This document shows, piece after piece, positions 33,851 through 46,400 of a DNA stretch of 64,000 bases (position 1 is its first letter; the number at the start of each line of letters is the position of its first letter). The DNA lies in contig JACGWO010000001.1 in the NCBI GenBank assembly GCA_034509735.1, forward strand, positions 12,168,854-12,232,853. Direction: 5' to 3'. The notes under the pieces were generated by a model, which was not told the DNA's origin, did not search any database, and worked only from the letters and a program-made list of their open reading frames with translations. The position numbers were made by a program, and so were the translations under genes. This stretch comes from Sesamum alatum (lineage: Eukaryota > Streptophyta > Magnoliopsida > Lamiales > Pedaliaceae).

Positions 33851-35668
33851 CATAGGGTTGTTTTCTTCTCGTCTGAAAATCATGTAATATTGTTACTTGT
33901 CACTGAATATATCACTTCGCATTGGGTAAAATACATTTTATCCAAAAAGTATATTATCCTTATCAATTATTCCTTAAATTAAATAAATCTTCACCTAACT
34001 CTTAACTATGTGATATCCTTTAAATTTAATAATAATAGATAAAAATCTCATTGACTATTAATAATATATGATATATTTACTTTAATACTCTTTATAGAAA
34101 AATACATCAATAAATTTGACTTTAAATTTTAAACACTTACAGTGTTAATAAATTAACATCATATTAATTACGCATTGATAAGATCAATGTTAATATTTTT
34201 GAATTAAAAAAAATTACAAACTTGTGTTAGTCATTACATTAGATGTAATTAATTTTAGTGACAAAAATATTGCAAGTGATCGTGGAGTCTACTGTTTCGG
34301 TGCCCAAATATCAAGTGAGGTAATTCTTTTCTCTTTTTCAGATAGTGATTTTATTTCACCTCTTAACCAACCTTAGATCCAACACGTTAATCCTGTCAAA
34401 ATTGGTGAGCAATACGTAGACCCATAATCATTGTGACAGTTATCAGCCATATTAATACCTAATATTTTTATATTAGATCTAGACTTGGACACATATCTAC
34501 TGTAATAGTTTTAGGCCTGTCAATTGGTCAGGAATACGTAAACCCATAACCATTGTGACAGTTATTACCCAAAGTCATATCTAGTATTTTGACATTAGAT
34601 CTAGACTCTGGCACGTATGGATTGTAATGATATTTTTTGTATGAGTAGAACTTATATAATAAAATACATGGGTAAAATTTTAAATACGTAAAAATGCATT
34701 TTTATTCATTAATTTAAAGTATTGAATTTATAAACTTTTAAACTTTTGCTAAATCAATACGACTATTTATACACTCAAATTGTAAATCTTGTCGGGGAAA
34801 AGCTTCAACTACTACCGGCGAGAAGGGTAAATTCCGGTAAAAAAAGAATTGGAATCGTGAAAATTAAATAAATGTAGGAAAATACTACTCTAAAAAGTTA
34901 AAAGAACAAAAATACGGGCATAAACAGGTCAATAGAAATAAAAGCCCCAATTTTAAAATGTCAAATGATAGGCATATGTATTTTTCTGGCTAGAAGGGTA
35001 AACTTTGGCGGAAAAAAAATTAAAATCACAAAAATTAAAAAGATAAATAATTAAAATACTACTATAAAAAGTTAAAGGACCAAAACACGGGAAATAACAC
35101 TTTTCTTCCTATAACTTAGGGTCTTTCCACTTTTAATTCCATTAATTACGGGATTCTCACTTTTGGTCTCATAACTTCTAAAAATTAGCACTTTTGGTCC
35201 CATGCCACCTTTGCGTTAACTTTTTTAACGGAAAACACCATGTGCTTAGCATGTGGCCATTAAAGGCCTTGACACTTTTTGTCCCATATATTATGAAATT
35301 CTCACTTTTGGTCTCATATATTATAAAATCTTCACTTTTGATCTCATAACTTTAAAAAAAAATAACACTTCTCATATATTTTTTAAAATAATATTATATT
35401 TAGTTTTGTTTTGTCATCATCTCTCCCAAAACGTACGGATGATTTTTATCCAATCCCCACATTCACACAATATCTCACTCACTAATGTGTGGTAGGCGAT
35501 ATTGCGCGGATTATGACATGTAATACAATTCTTTCTAATTTATTTAAATAAATAAGCCGAAAGATTCCTCTATTTTCACAATTTTTGATATTTTTCCAGC
35601 TGGATTATGACATGAGAGAACAGCAGTTTTTTCCTCGTATTTTGGAATCTCGAGAATAAATAAGTATT
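33851..35668. other. AT-rich intergenic DNA with repeat remnants
   Basis: No gene is seen. Besides the tandem duplication at 34391-34630, there are two related 130-bp stretches (about 34780-34930 and 34980-35090; AGAAGGGTAAA, TACTACTCTAAAAAGTTAAA). A stretch at 35085-35380 has repeated CACTTTTGGTCTCATA words, related to 40550-40720. Confidence 0.55.
34391..34636. repeat. Two-copy tandem repeat, ~124 bp unit
   Basis: Copies start at 34391 and 34516 (CCTGTCAA), each with ATACGTA, ACCCATAA, CATTGTGACAGTTAT and TTAGATCTAGACT. They have diverged moderately. Confidence 0.85.
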
Positions 35669-35949
35669 AGGGATAATTACAATTACAACCCTAATCTATA
35701 GCCTATTTACAAAAATTATCTCTATTTTTTACGTAATTACAGAAACTACTCTTGATAGCCAAAAAACAGAAATAGTTTGTGTAATAATGTCAATACTTTT
35801 GAGGGATGTAAATGTAATTTTCTAAAAAAATAGGGGTAATTTGTGTAAATTATGCTTATATTCTAGTGATGTATGTATAATTATTCAAAAGGTATAAGTA
35901 ATTTGTATAAACAGATCATAAGTTTAGGGATATAAATGTAATTATCCCT
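35669..35949. mobile_element. Small foldback MITE, 281 bp
   Basis: AGGGATAATTACAATTACA at the left is mirrored by TGTAATTATCCCT at the right, and the inner arms also pair. There are no open frames. It is of the same general style as the other GGATTAATTACA-ended foldbacks here. Confidence 0.78.
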
Positions 35950-37180
35950 AAATATTATTATTATTCGCTCCACGTTTAATAAAACAAACACATGAAAAGT
36001 ACTTTAGTCTAGATTGAAGCTTGACGTGGTATGTTAAACTTTAGTCTAGATTGAATTAAAATTTTAAGTAAATTACAATGAGCTTTTATGAAGTTTATAT
36101 AGTATAATTATTAGTAACACTCGTTGTTTGAAAATTATTATTATCTTCTGTTGATTGATAAAGTTACATTAATCCTTGAATGGAGGTCTAAATTTCTCAA
36201 CTTTATTTTTGCTGAAACTTTTTAAATTGAAAAATTATGAAAATCTCGGACAATGTGAATGAAAAAACTTCACCATAACAAATTCGATTAATTGTTGAAC
36301 GATTGTTAAATATAGAATATTGATATTTTTTTTAACAACGAGGGAATATTCATAATTATACTAATTTTTATGAGAATTCGTTGTAATTTCCCCTAAAATT
36401 TATGAACCAACCATTGTTAGGTTGTTTAATACACCAACATACATGTTAAATCGCATTTCCATAGCATGCATCAAATATTATGAGTCAATTGCTGTCTGGT
36501 TTTTCATAGCATCATTCGCCCATAATACACATAAAGAGTGAAGAATTTTCATTGTATTTACTTATAATGAGTCCATTACAATTTACCCATAATACACTCA
36601 CATAAAATAATAAATTGTATGTATTTAGTGAAATTCGAATTTTTGACTTTCAAATACATAAATAGAAATATACGAGTGCTTGATAGAGCTTTAGAAAAAA
36701 CGTTTTTCAATTTCTGACTTTATAAAAACAATTTTAAAGTGTTTGAGATATTAACTTTTTACTTCTAAAACTATTACAAAAATATTTTTAAGTCAAAAGA
36801 TAGAAGCACCTTCAAGGCTAGGGCCCATGGTGCTTCTAATTATTTTGACTTTTTCGTAAATAATTTCAACTTAATTTCGAACTACTTTATCATTATTATA
36901 ATAATTTTAAATTAAATTCACCTTCCTTTAATTATTTCTTAATTTTTCACATCTAAAGTTGATATTTGAATTTTTAAATAATTTAAATAATTAAATGCGA
37001 ACAAAATTTACAATTTTACATATTTAATATTTTTGAATTTTTATATTTTATTTGATGTATTATTTGCTATTTTCTTGTATCTTAGAAAAGTAAAAATTAA
37101 ATTGTTATGGTCAATTAATGAAAGTTATTGTTATTATTTTTTGGGGCATTAATCAAAAGCAAGTTTATTTATTGTGTATG
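35950..37180. other. AT-rich intergenic DNA
   Basis: I see no gene, RNA or clear element. The composition is strongly AT-rich, with scattered short inverted pieces near 36660-36900. Confidence 0.5.
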
Positions 37181-38227
37181 TGATGCGAGCAAACATGTGG
37201 TGCTCGATTGAGTTAAGGTGCAAAATAATGAAGTAAAATGCAAGAAAATAAAAAAGTGCAGATCAGTGAATTGAGAGTGTATATTTCTCATTTTTCAGGG
37301 GACAAATGAGATATTAATATTGAAACAAAGCTTTGAATACGAAATTAAAGTTTCACTTCAACCTAAAATGGTAGCATGAAGGTGAAAGTTATAGAATATA
37401 GGCTCAAGTAATAGTATAAAGGTACAATTTTTCTTCTCCCGCTGGGGGAGCTCTCTATTTATAAGCAACCATAGGTTGGTTAGAGAAAACCAAATCCCTT
37501 CCGGATTTGGTGGAGGACATCCTCTTAGATTTGGTGAAGCATGATTTTAAAGTATTTAGATAAGGCTGAATCCCCACGAATTCGGTGGTAGTCCCAGTGG
37601 TTAGAGGATCCCCTCAGATTTGGGGGAGGGGTTATCTCCTGGCGGTTGGAGACCCATAATTCTCGGGGGACGGTTCGAGTCTGCTGCTGATGAGGGTATC
37701 TTTTAGGGATAAGGATGGCTTCCCGAATTTTCGATGAGGTGGTTCAGGAAATGCATTCTCCCCGTGAGAAACCAATCTTTTAGGGTTTATAGGAAACTTC
37801 TAGCTGGGTGCGCCACTTGCCCTTGAGAAGGAGGTTGATCCTTATCTGGTTCTGTGGAGTGTGCCCTCAGAGGTCCTATGTGGAAGCCACCTTGGCTCCT
37901 CTGAACGCCATGTGACATGGATTTTTACTTTGGCTGGGTGATTTTAGGCCCTAGGCTTTCTTGTAAGCTTGTGAGGCCCAGGATCTAAGCCTCTTTGAAT
38001 TTGGGTCGATTAGGCTTCTTTTGATCAATTTATTTTCTAAAGGCGCCTCCCGGCGAACTCCCTTGGAGCTCTATCTGGACTGGGTTTCTTGGGGCCACCC
38101 CTAGCCCTTACCCGAACTGGGCCCCTTGAAGGGCACCTCGAGCTTGCATTCTTTTGGGTTCATGCGATCTTCTTTCTTTCTTTTGCCTATTTGGGTATCT
38201 TCGGGTCAATCCATTTTATGTACATCA
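37181..38227 (-). mobile_element. Probable solo LTR (Tat-like), - strand
   Basis: A GC-richer block in AT-rich DNA. On the - strand it starts TGATGTACATAAAATGG, has TATAAATAGAGAGC (37450-37463) and ends GCTCGCATCA. The end matches that of the block at 48146-48900 (GCTCACATCA). No internal coding region or partner LTR is adjacent. The flanking pentamers, GTATG and ATATA, match only in their centre, so the target duplication is not convincing. Confidence 0.55.
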
Positions 38228-39345
38228 ATATAAAAGACAATTATATTATTTAGTGAGGGCGCTATTTAATTAAACATTCATTTTTTCTATAAGTATTTGA
38301 TATTTTAATAACATAAATACAAATTATTTGTAGAAATATAAATATGAAATTTACTAGAAATGAAATAATTTTTATAATTTCTTTAGAAAAAATCTATCAT
38401 TGCCAAATGATAAGTGCAAATATTAAATAACAATAGTATCTTTTTACCGCATAAAGACGAAATAGTCCTTAATCGTTTAAGCTTGTGGTCGGAATGTTTT
38501 TTCTCAAATACATTTTAAATTTATTTACTTTTTATTTTTATTACAAATAATACTCACTTTTAATTTTGTTACAATTTTCAATTTTTCTCTATAAAAATCA
38601 CTTCTGCAAAAATAAAGGTTTTTACAAACACTCTCTGTAACTACTAACTATTAGCTAACATGTAATTGTAAAGATATATCTCCTAAAACCTCTCATGAAA
38701 TTTTCTGCAAACATATATCACATTTCCAGATGTTCTGTAGAACACCTCCCTGAAATATTCGCCCCAAGGAACCAAAGCAAAATCAAACATTGCCCTTTCC
38801 TCTTCTCTTGAATACTCATCTCAAGAATACATTGTAGGGTTAAATTCATTTTGATCTCATGTGATATGAAAAAATATAAAAAAAAATCCCTGTTAAAATT
38901 TTAATATAAAAAATCACTCTTATGTTACGAACAATAAATCACACAACCCTCTGATCACCTAAACATATATTTTTAAGTGCAATGATTGAAATGCCCCTCA
39001 CATTGACCAGGTTTAGACCAAGTCTCATTTAAAATTCTATATTTATATTATATATTATATATATTAATTACCTATATTATATTTATAATATATAGAATTA
39101 TTATTATTTATAAAAAAATTATTATTTTTTATTAAAAAAAAAAACCCCACCCACGACCGCTTTTCCCCTTCCCCCACCCCGGCAGAGGGGGGCGACGGCT
39201 GACATGTGGTTGCCCTCGCTGCTGGACGACCGCCGTCGCCCAGGGGTGAGAAGGGTGACGCCGCCTCGCCGTGCCCTCCTCTGCAATGGCGACGCCGCTA
39301 CTCACCTTTTTTCATCTTAAATTATATATATTATAATTTAAGGTA
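38228..39345. other. Intergenic DNA with a GC-rich patch
   Basis: The stretch is AT-rich except for about 39140-39300, a sudden C/G-rich stretch (CCCACCCCGGCAGAGG, GACGACCGCCGTCGCCC) that ends just before the Helitron. No open frame of note crosses it and its origin is unknown. Confidence 0.5.
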
Positions 39346-42300
39346 CTAGAAATCATGACGTGTGATGCACGTGTACAAATATATTTTTAGAAGTAAATAT
39401 ATCATTTATGTTAAGTTCATGATATTATTCATATTTTTTTCATTGAAACATTAGTATTATACAATTATATTTTCAAACAAATTAATAATAATTATTTAAA
39501 TTGATAAATTATTCAATTCTATTATTTGCAATTCACTTTCTAAATTTAATTGCTAGTATTGAATAAAAAGATATTCTCTGAAATTAAAATTTTGTATTTC
39601 TTCAATTCACTAACGATTATTTCATTATTATGAATCAAATCAATTAATATGAAAATATAAAATAATAATATTCAAAAAATTAATATTAAAATAGAAATAA
39701 TTAGTCAAAACTTCTTATCTTGGATAGAAGAAATTCTAATTTAATAAAATAAATTGATCAAATTTATTTGTAGGTTTTGTTATGCCTATAATCTGTTGTT
39801 TAATTTTGTTTTATATTTTGTTACATTTTGTATGTGTGTGTTGTATGTTTTCTTTTACTACTATATTTGAATATCATTTATTTTTAATTTATTGACACTA
39901 TTACAGACTAATTATTTATTGACTATTGCTATAAACCTATAATCAAATTTGACCATAGAAATATTTGTATTGTAAGATTCTATAATGTATGTTAATCATA
40001 TTTCAGTATCAACTTTTTTATATTGTCAAAGCATTATTTACATGCTTTATTAGCTTCTAAATTGTGAAATATTATTGTATAAAATTTTATTTTTCACCTT
40101 TATATATAAAAGAAATAATAAATATAAAAGTAAAACATTCAGGATTATTTAATACTAAAAAAATCAAGTGCTAAGAGATTCATTCAATAGTTGGATTTTC
40201 ATAAGCAATTTCAATTTAATAATATTCTATTCATATATCAATTTTTATTCTCTTTAGCACTCATGCTTTTTAAACTTTTAGGTTATTTTTATAAATTTAT
40301 TACCGGAAAAATATATTAATCTCATTGACTTATTTATTTATCATCTTTTTTTTTTCTAATTTCAACACAATTAACTCAATTTTTATTTATTATTTTATTG
40401 TACTAAATTTATTCTCAAAATTTATTAATTTTCTTAATATGAAAATGTAATTTTACTAATATGTTAGTATATAATTGTTTTAAAATTCTATACTTTTAAT
40501 TGTTATTGTGTTTATGTTTTACTCACTATTTGACTTTTCTTATTTTCATAAGGGAAATAACATTTTTCAGTCTGCAACTTAGGTCATTTCCCTTTTAATT
40601 TGGTCCATTGATTTTGAAATTATCACTTTCTATCCCGTAAATATTAAAAAGTAGCAATTTTGGTTCCATAACACTTTTCTCTCTGGATATTCAAAAGAAA
40701 ATGCCATGTGGGCATTAAGTGTATAATAATGCAACCTTTCAAAGAAAAAAAAATGTATAATAATACAAGAGGACCAAATGTTACAACTTTTATGTACCTT
40801 TTAAAGCATAAAAATGGTTATATATGTCTTAGGACCTACGATTATGTTAGTTAATTTACTACTTAATAAGATAAGTTTTTAAATTTAAATTATTTAGTAT
40901 GTTACTATTATACTCTTCTTCAATGTCAATGTCTTGGGGGTGCAGGGGGAGGGGAACATGGTGTTTTTAGCCTATCAATATTGAAATAAAATCAATTAGT
41001 TAGTTCTTTTTTAAATTTTCAGTAGCATTTCTAATTTAATCAGATTGATAATTTTTGTTTGTAATTAAAATTTGATACTTATTCGTTATTCCATTTGAGA
41101 AGAAATTCTATTTTAATAAAGTTGATCAATTTTTATTCGTAGGTTTTATTGTGTCTCTTTGCTATAGTTTGATTTTGCCATATGTGTATGTAATATGTTT
41201 TTTTTACTGTATTTTAAATCGTTGATTTTTAATTTATTGACACTAAATGATTAAAAACTAATTATTTATTGACTATTATTATAAAAATATAATTTAATTG
41301 GACAATATTGCCAATATTTTGTGTTTGTAAGATCCTAGTGTTAATTATATTTCAGTATCAACTTTTAAATATTGTCAAAGTATTATTTACATGCTTTATT
41401 ACCTTCTAAATTTTGAAATATTAATGTATAAAATTTTATTTTTTTGCCTTTATGTTGCAATTTTTAATTCTATATGTTTTTAGTTTAACTTCTTAATCTT
41501 ATTTTCATATGCACCGATTGGTATAATCTATTTCTTATTCAATAATATATTATGTTACAACTTAATTTTTTATGTTACATTTGTTGTTGTTATACTTGTA
41601 TTCTATTAATTAATATAAAAAAACAAAAGATGTAAAAGTAAAGCATTTAGGATTATTTAATACTAAAAAAATTAAATACTAAGAGATTCATTCAATAGTT
41701 GAATTTTCACAAGCAATTTCAATTTAATAAAATCATATTCATAAATCAATTTTAAATTATAATTAAATTTTAATATTTATTCGTTATTATATATATTTAT
41801 TTAAGTTTAGATTAGTTTTTTATATATTATTCATGTGTAGTTTATTTTAAATTTTAATGTGTCATGGTAAATTAAAACTTTCTTAATATAATTAAGATTT
41901 CTTCTAGCAAAGTAATTTTGTTGAAATATTATTTGGCATATTAAATTTTTTTAGTTGAATCTGTTATTCATTCTCTAAGTAGTTTAGAGCAAGACTCTTA
42001 AATATTTTTCTAATAGAATTTTATTTTTTCTATAACTAATTTTATAATATAATTTTCTGTGAATGTTATTAAAATTTAAACCGTGACAGGTCTGTGTAAT
42101 TAGGCTCATTCATGATTCACGATTAGAAGCAGGTTATTACAATTCTGTATAATTGGATTCATTCATGATTCACGATTTAGATCTTTTATCCTAAATTTAT
42201 ATGGAGGAGGTTTAGAATATTTAGTTCTAAATTATTAAAAATTCCAAAATGTCTAATATAATAATTAATAATATTTAAATAAGGGTATATTTGTCTTTTC

Positions 42301-43067
42301 ATAATGGGGAACAAATAATTTGAGTATTCACACATTTATATATATTTGTCTTTTTACAATGGGGAACAAACAATTTGAGTATTAATCACACATTTATATA
42401 GAGTGTAGATAATTTTCTGTGAATGTTATTAAAATTTAAAGCATGACAGGTCTGTGTAATTGGGTTCATTCATAATTCACGATTAGAAGCAGGTTATTAA
42501 AATTCTATGTAATTGGATTCATTCATAATTCACGATTTAGGTTTTTTATCCTAAATTTATATGGAGGAGGTTTAGAATATTTAGAATTCTAAATTATTAA
42601 AAAATCCAGAATCTAATATATGATAATTAATAATATTTAAATAAGGCTATATTTGTCTTTCACAATAGGGAACAAATAATTTGACTATTCACACATTTAT
42701 ATATATTTGTCTTTTCACAATAAGGAACAAACAATTTGAGTATTCACACATTTATAGAGTGTAGATGATTTTCTGTGAATGTTATTAAAGTTTAAGCGTG
42801 ACAGGTCTGTGTAATTAGGCTCATTCATGATTCACCATTAAAAGTAAGTTATTAAATTATGTGTAATTGGATTCATTCATGATTCATGGTTTAGGTTTTT
42901 TATCCTAAATTTATATGGAGGAGGTTTAGAATATTTAGAATTCTAAATTATGAAAAATTTTAGAATCCTTAATATGATAATTAATAATATTTAAATAAGG
43001 GTATATTTATCTTTTCACAATGGAGAACAAACAATTTGAATATTCACACATTTATATAAAGTATAGA
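39346..43067 (-). mobile_element. Helitron with tandem 5' ends, - strand, non-autonomous
   Basis: On the - strand the 3' end is a hairpin (ACGTG, loop, CACGT) followed by CTAG at 39349-39346 and host T. The 5' end is TCTATACTTTATATAAATG, preceded by host A, at 43067. A second TC start exists 17 bp further out at 43084. Insertion between A and T, the CTAG end and the hairpin are Helitron rules. No Rep/helicase code is present. The inside holds two diverged copies of a ~650-bp stretch (about 39600-40250 and 41000-41760) and a piece at 40550-40720 related to 35085-35380. Confidence 0.72.
42051..43067 (-). repeat. Three tandem copies of the Helitron 5' terminus
   Basis: Units are 42051-42409, 42410-42765 and 42766-43067. 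Each ends (+ strand) with CACACATTTATA, then an AGTGTAGA/AGTATAGA type terminus, and each starts ATTTTCTGTGAATGTTATTA. Inner words such as GGAGGAGGTTTAGAATATTTAG and GGGAACAAA are shared by all three. Confidence 0.9.
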
Positions 43068-43479
43068 TTTATATAGAGTATAGATATAGATATATAAAGA
43101 GATAGAGAAGTGCAAATTTGTCAACAAAATGCACTTTTCAAATGCCCAAGCACAGTCAACGCGCGTGTATAATAAAACCTAGCGTCAAAGGGTCTTTTTA
43201 ACTTTGTTTTATAACATAGGGAGTGTAATTTATACTTTAATTTGGGAGTTTCTTGAAACATTCCCTATATCACAGGGGTCCTTGTATTTTTCCCGTACAT
43301 TGTAATGTTAAAACAAGGTTTAAGAATTCTGAATATCATAGAAGAAGTTTACTTTGTATGTTCTTGAAAACATATGAATACTCACACACACACACTAGTG
43401 TATATACAATACAAGGAAGGAGAGGAGAAACTGTAAATTTACAAGGCAACACGGGGTGGGAGAGCATGTACGTAAGCAG

Positions 43480-46400
43480 TCAATAGCTGCTAGATCTTCC
43501 CAGGGAGCTGAAAAATGCAAGCATACTGTCATAAACATCTTCCTTTGATTTTACGCTAAGAAGGAAATCTATATGACCGTAATTTTCAAGATAAAGCAAA
43601 TCTGGCTTCGATGGCAGTTCCTCGAGAGTATGTTTCACATCAGAAACATCTGCTAATGCATCATTGCCTCCATAACCCATCCATATTGGCAACGAACTGG
43701 GAATGGAGCTGAGATCGAACACTGGTGGCTTTAGTTGGCTGTAATACCTCATGTTTTTCCACATTCCGTAGTCATACATTGCAAAAGTACCTTTGCGGAT
43801 CACTGACAAACACAGTTGTTTAGAATATCAAATGACAAACTAAAAGAGACAACGTATATGACATGTGCATTCAAGCACCACAATCATTACAAACATTAGA
43901 ACCAGGCGCCTAACAGTTTAGTCTTTCATCAATCCCTTCAGGATAGGGGTACTCTTGAGAATAGAAGGACTACAAGTTTCAAATGGTTTTGGAGCAAAGA
44001 TACGTAGAAACATATAAAGAGCAGAAAGAGCATACTCTGGAAGAGATGATGCAAGTTCTTGGAGGATGTTGGGTGGGGCTCAAATTCAAGATAGGAATCA
44101 ATTCGAGAGCTATTGAAGCAGCAATTCTTCCCTGCAATACAGATTCATCAAGTGCCAAAGCATTTTAAGCAGTGTACAGGATAATGCAATGTTTTCACTA
44201 ATCATTTTGCGTTAGAGCAATGTCTGTCATGATACAAGAAAAACCTCGTCTTCAAGTTTTTTCATCTCTTGATGAACTAAACTTGAACTCACAACTCACA
44301 TCTTCACAACAGTAATTTATTGGTCATGCAAATCAAAAATCAATGACCAGGACCCAGCATTAATACTTATCAGTGGAGGTTGAGGATAGCATTGCAAGTT
44401 TAGTTTGGTATGTGGCATGTGGGTTCAAATCCACACCTCCCTACCCCTTTTTAGTTGAAACTTCCGTATTGACCCATAAAAGCACGTATTCTTTCAGGAT
44501 CCAGTCTTAATTTCTCATTAAGCTACCAAAAGGAATTGGTATTACTGATAAAATAGTCGCTACATTCAGACTTTAGAGGAATGACGAACAAGATGCATCT
44601 CTTAATACTAAGGACTATGTGATACAGAGAAAAACCTCGAGGGGTAATAACATGGCTGAAAAGATTTGCCAAATTCGGTAAAATGCCCATATTTATATGG
44701 TAAAATCCATTTTACAGAAACTATGCTACGCTGACAAGTGTCTCCTTGATCTTTCCATTGCATCACTTTAACTCTTTCATGGTGTGCATATGAAAAACCT
44801 GATCGTGGTGTTAAAAATTAATTGGAAGTGGGTCGTGAGAAATTAAAACAGGCCTTTCTGCACACCTCAAAACCATCTATCAGGACCACTACTCCCCCCC
44901 CCCCCCCCCCCCCCACACACACATATTTAAAGATGGTAAAGACCTCTTTGTAACTGAAATACCACAACCAGACTGGTTCTATTACCAGATTCACCATCAG
45001 TATACTATCTATCCAACAAACATAGAACTTTTGCAACACACTAGTTGGACTTCATCTTCACTTCCACTTCCGATCATTCTCACCTAACACACAGCACCTG
45101 CATCCTAGAGGAATGAACCAGAAGCTGAAGAAAATTTAATTAAATTTGAGAACCTGTAACAGATGAGAGCAAGTCATCACAGTCCACGTGTCCATCACAC
45201 ATCATATCCATGATGCTAGTGCCCAAGTTACTGAAAATATCAGATGAACAAACAGAAGCTTAGAGAAGAGCTAACAATAGGTAATGGATTGAGAATATAA
45301 AGGTACTGTAAGACCTTTTGAAATTGAGTTCGTGAATGCCCATAGCAAGAATTACCTAGAAACAAAAGAGAAGTTTTCAGTATAGAAGTAACTCCAATCA
45401 GAAAAATCTTGAAAGCACTACACAGACCTCATCAAGATGCAAATTGACTAATCGAAGAACAAATCGAGCAGTGATATGTTCCAAGTATGATATAGGACAA
45501 AGAAGTGCAGCAGCTTCAACCATTTTTACTATATCTGGTTGGGTGAAGGCAGCAAGAGACATAATTGTTCCCTGTAAAAGTATAAAAGAAGCACGCATAA
45601 GCATTCAACAGAACATCTATTACATGAAAATTTTGACGTATCATGGGATTGAAGACCTGTGAATGTCCAACAACAAATACTTTGGAGTTTGTAACTGAAT
45701 GTATGTAACGGATCATTTCACCCAGATCATGAAGAGCCAGCTCTTGCCAGCTCCAATCCCAGAATTCCTGAAGCAAAGACGAACAAAAAGTAGGTGTCAT
45801 TTCAATTTTAATTATGACTAAAAAGCTTGAGTGTAAAGAAAAGATCCACATGAAATAAAACAATATCCATGCATGGTAATTTCCCATTAAATGATCGAAG
45901 TCCTACATACATAACAGATAACGGTTTGCAGGCTTTAAGATGTAAGAACAAAAAGATGTCAAACTCACACGTTGAACAAATTTAGTCAAGCTTTGCACTC
46001 TCGAACTCCAATCCCCAGGATATGCTCAAAAAATATCTGGGATCAAGAAACTAAAGAACATGTTGAACTTCTTCATACTTTGATTCATAGACCATCCAGG
46101 TTGCAAAAAGAGAAAATGAATATCGAGTATCATATGCAAGTTAGGGTGTGGGCTTGTGCCATGAAGCTCCCATCAGGTAACTTAAAAAAAAAATTACAAA
46201 AGAAAATAGATTGATCGTTTTAAGGGTCCAAAACCATGGATATAACACTTGATATTTTATATTATTAAAAGCAAGAGAGAGAGAGGACTTAAATCACAGC
46301 ATGACAATGAAAATACAAGCTTCAATAAAGGACCACAACCAACTCGATTTTGTTATTACCATCTTTTGATCATTGACAACTTAAAAAACTAAAGGAATAA

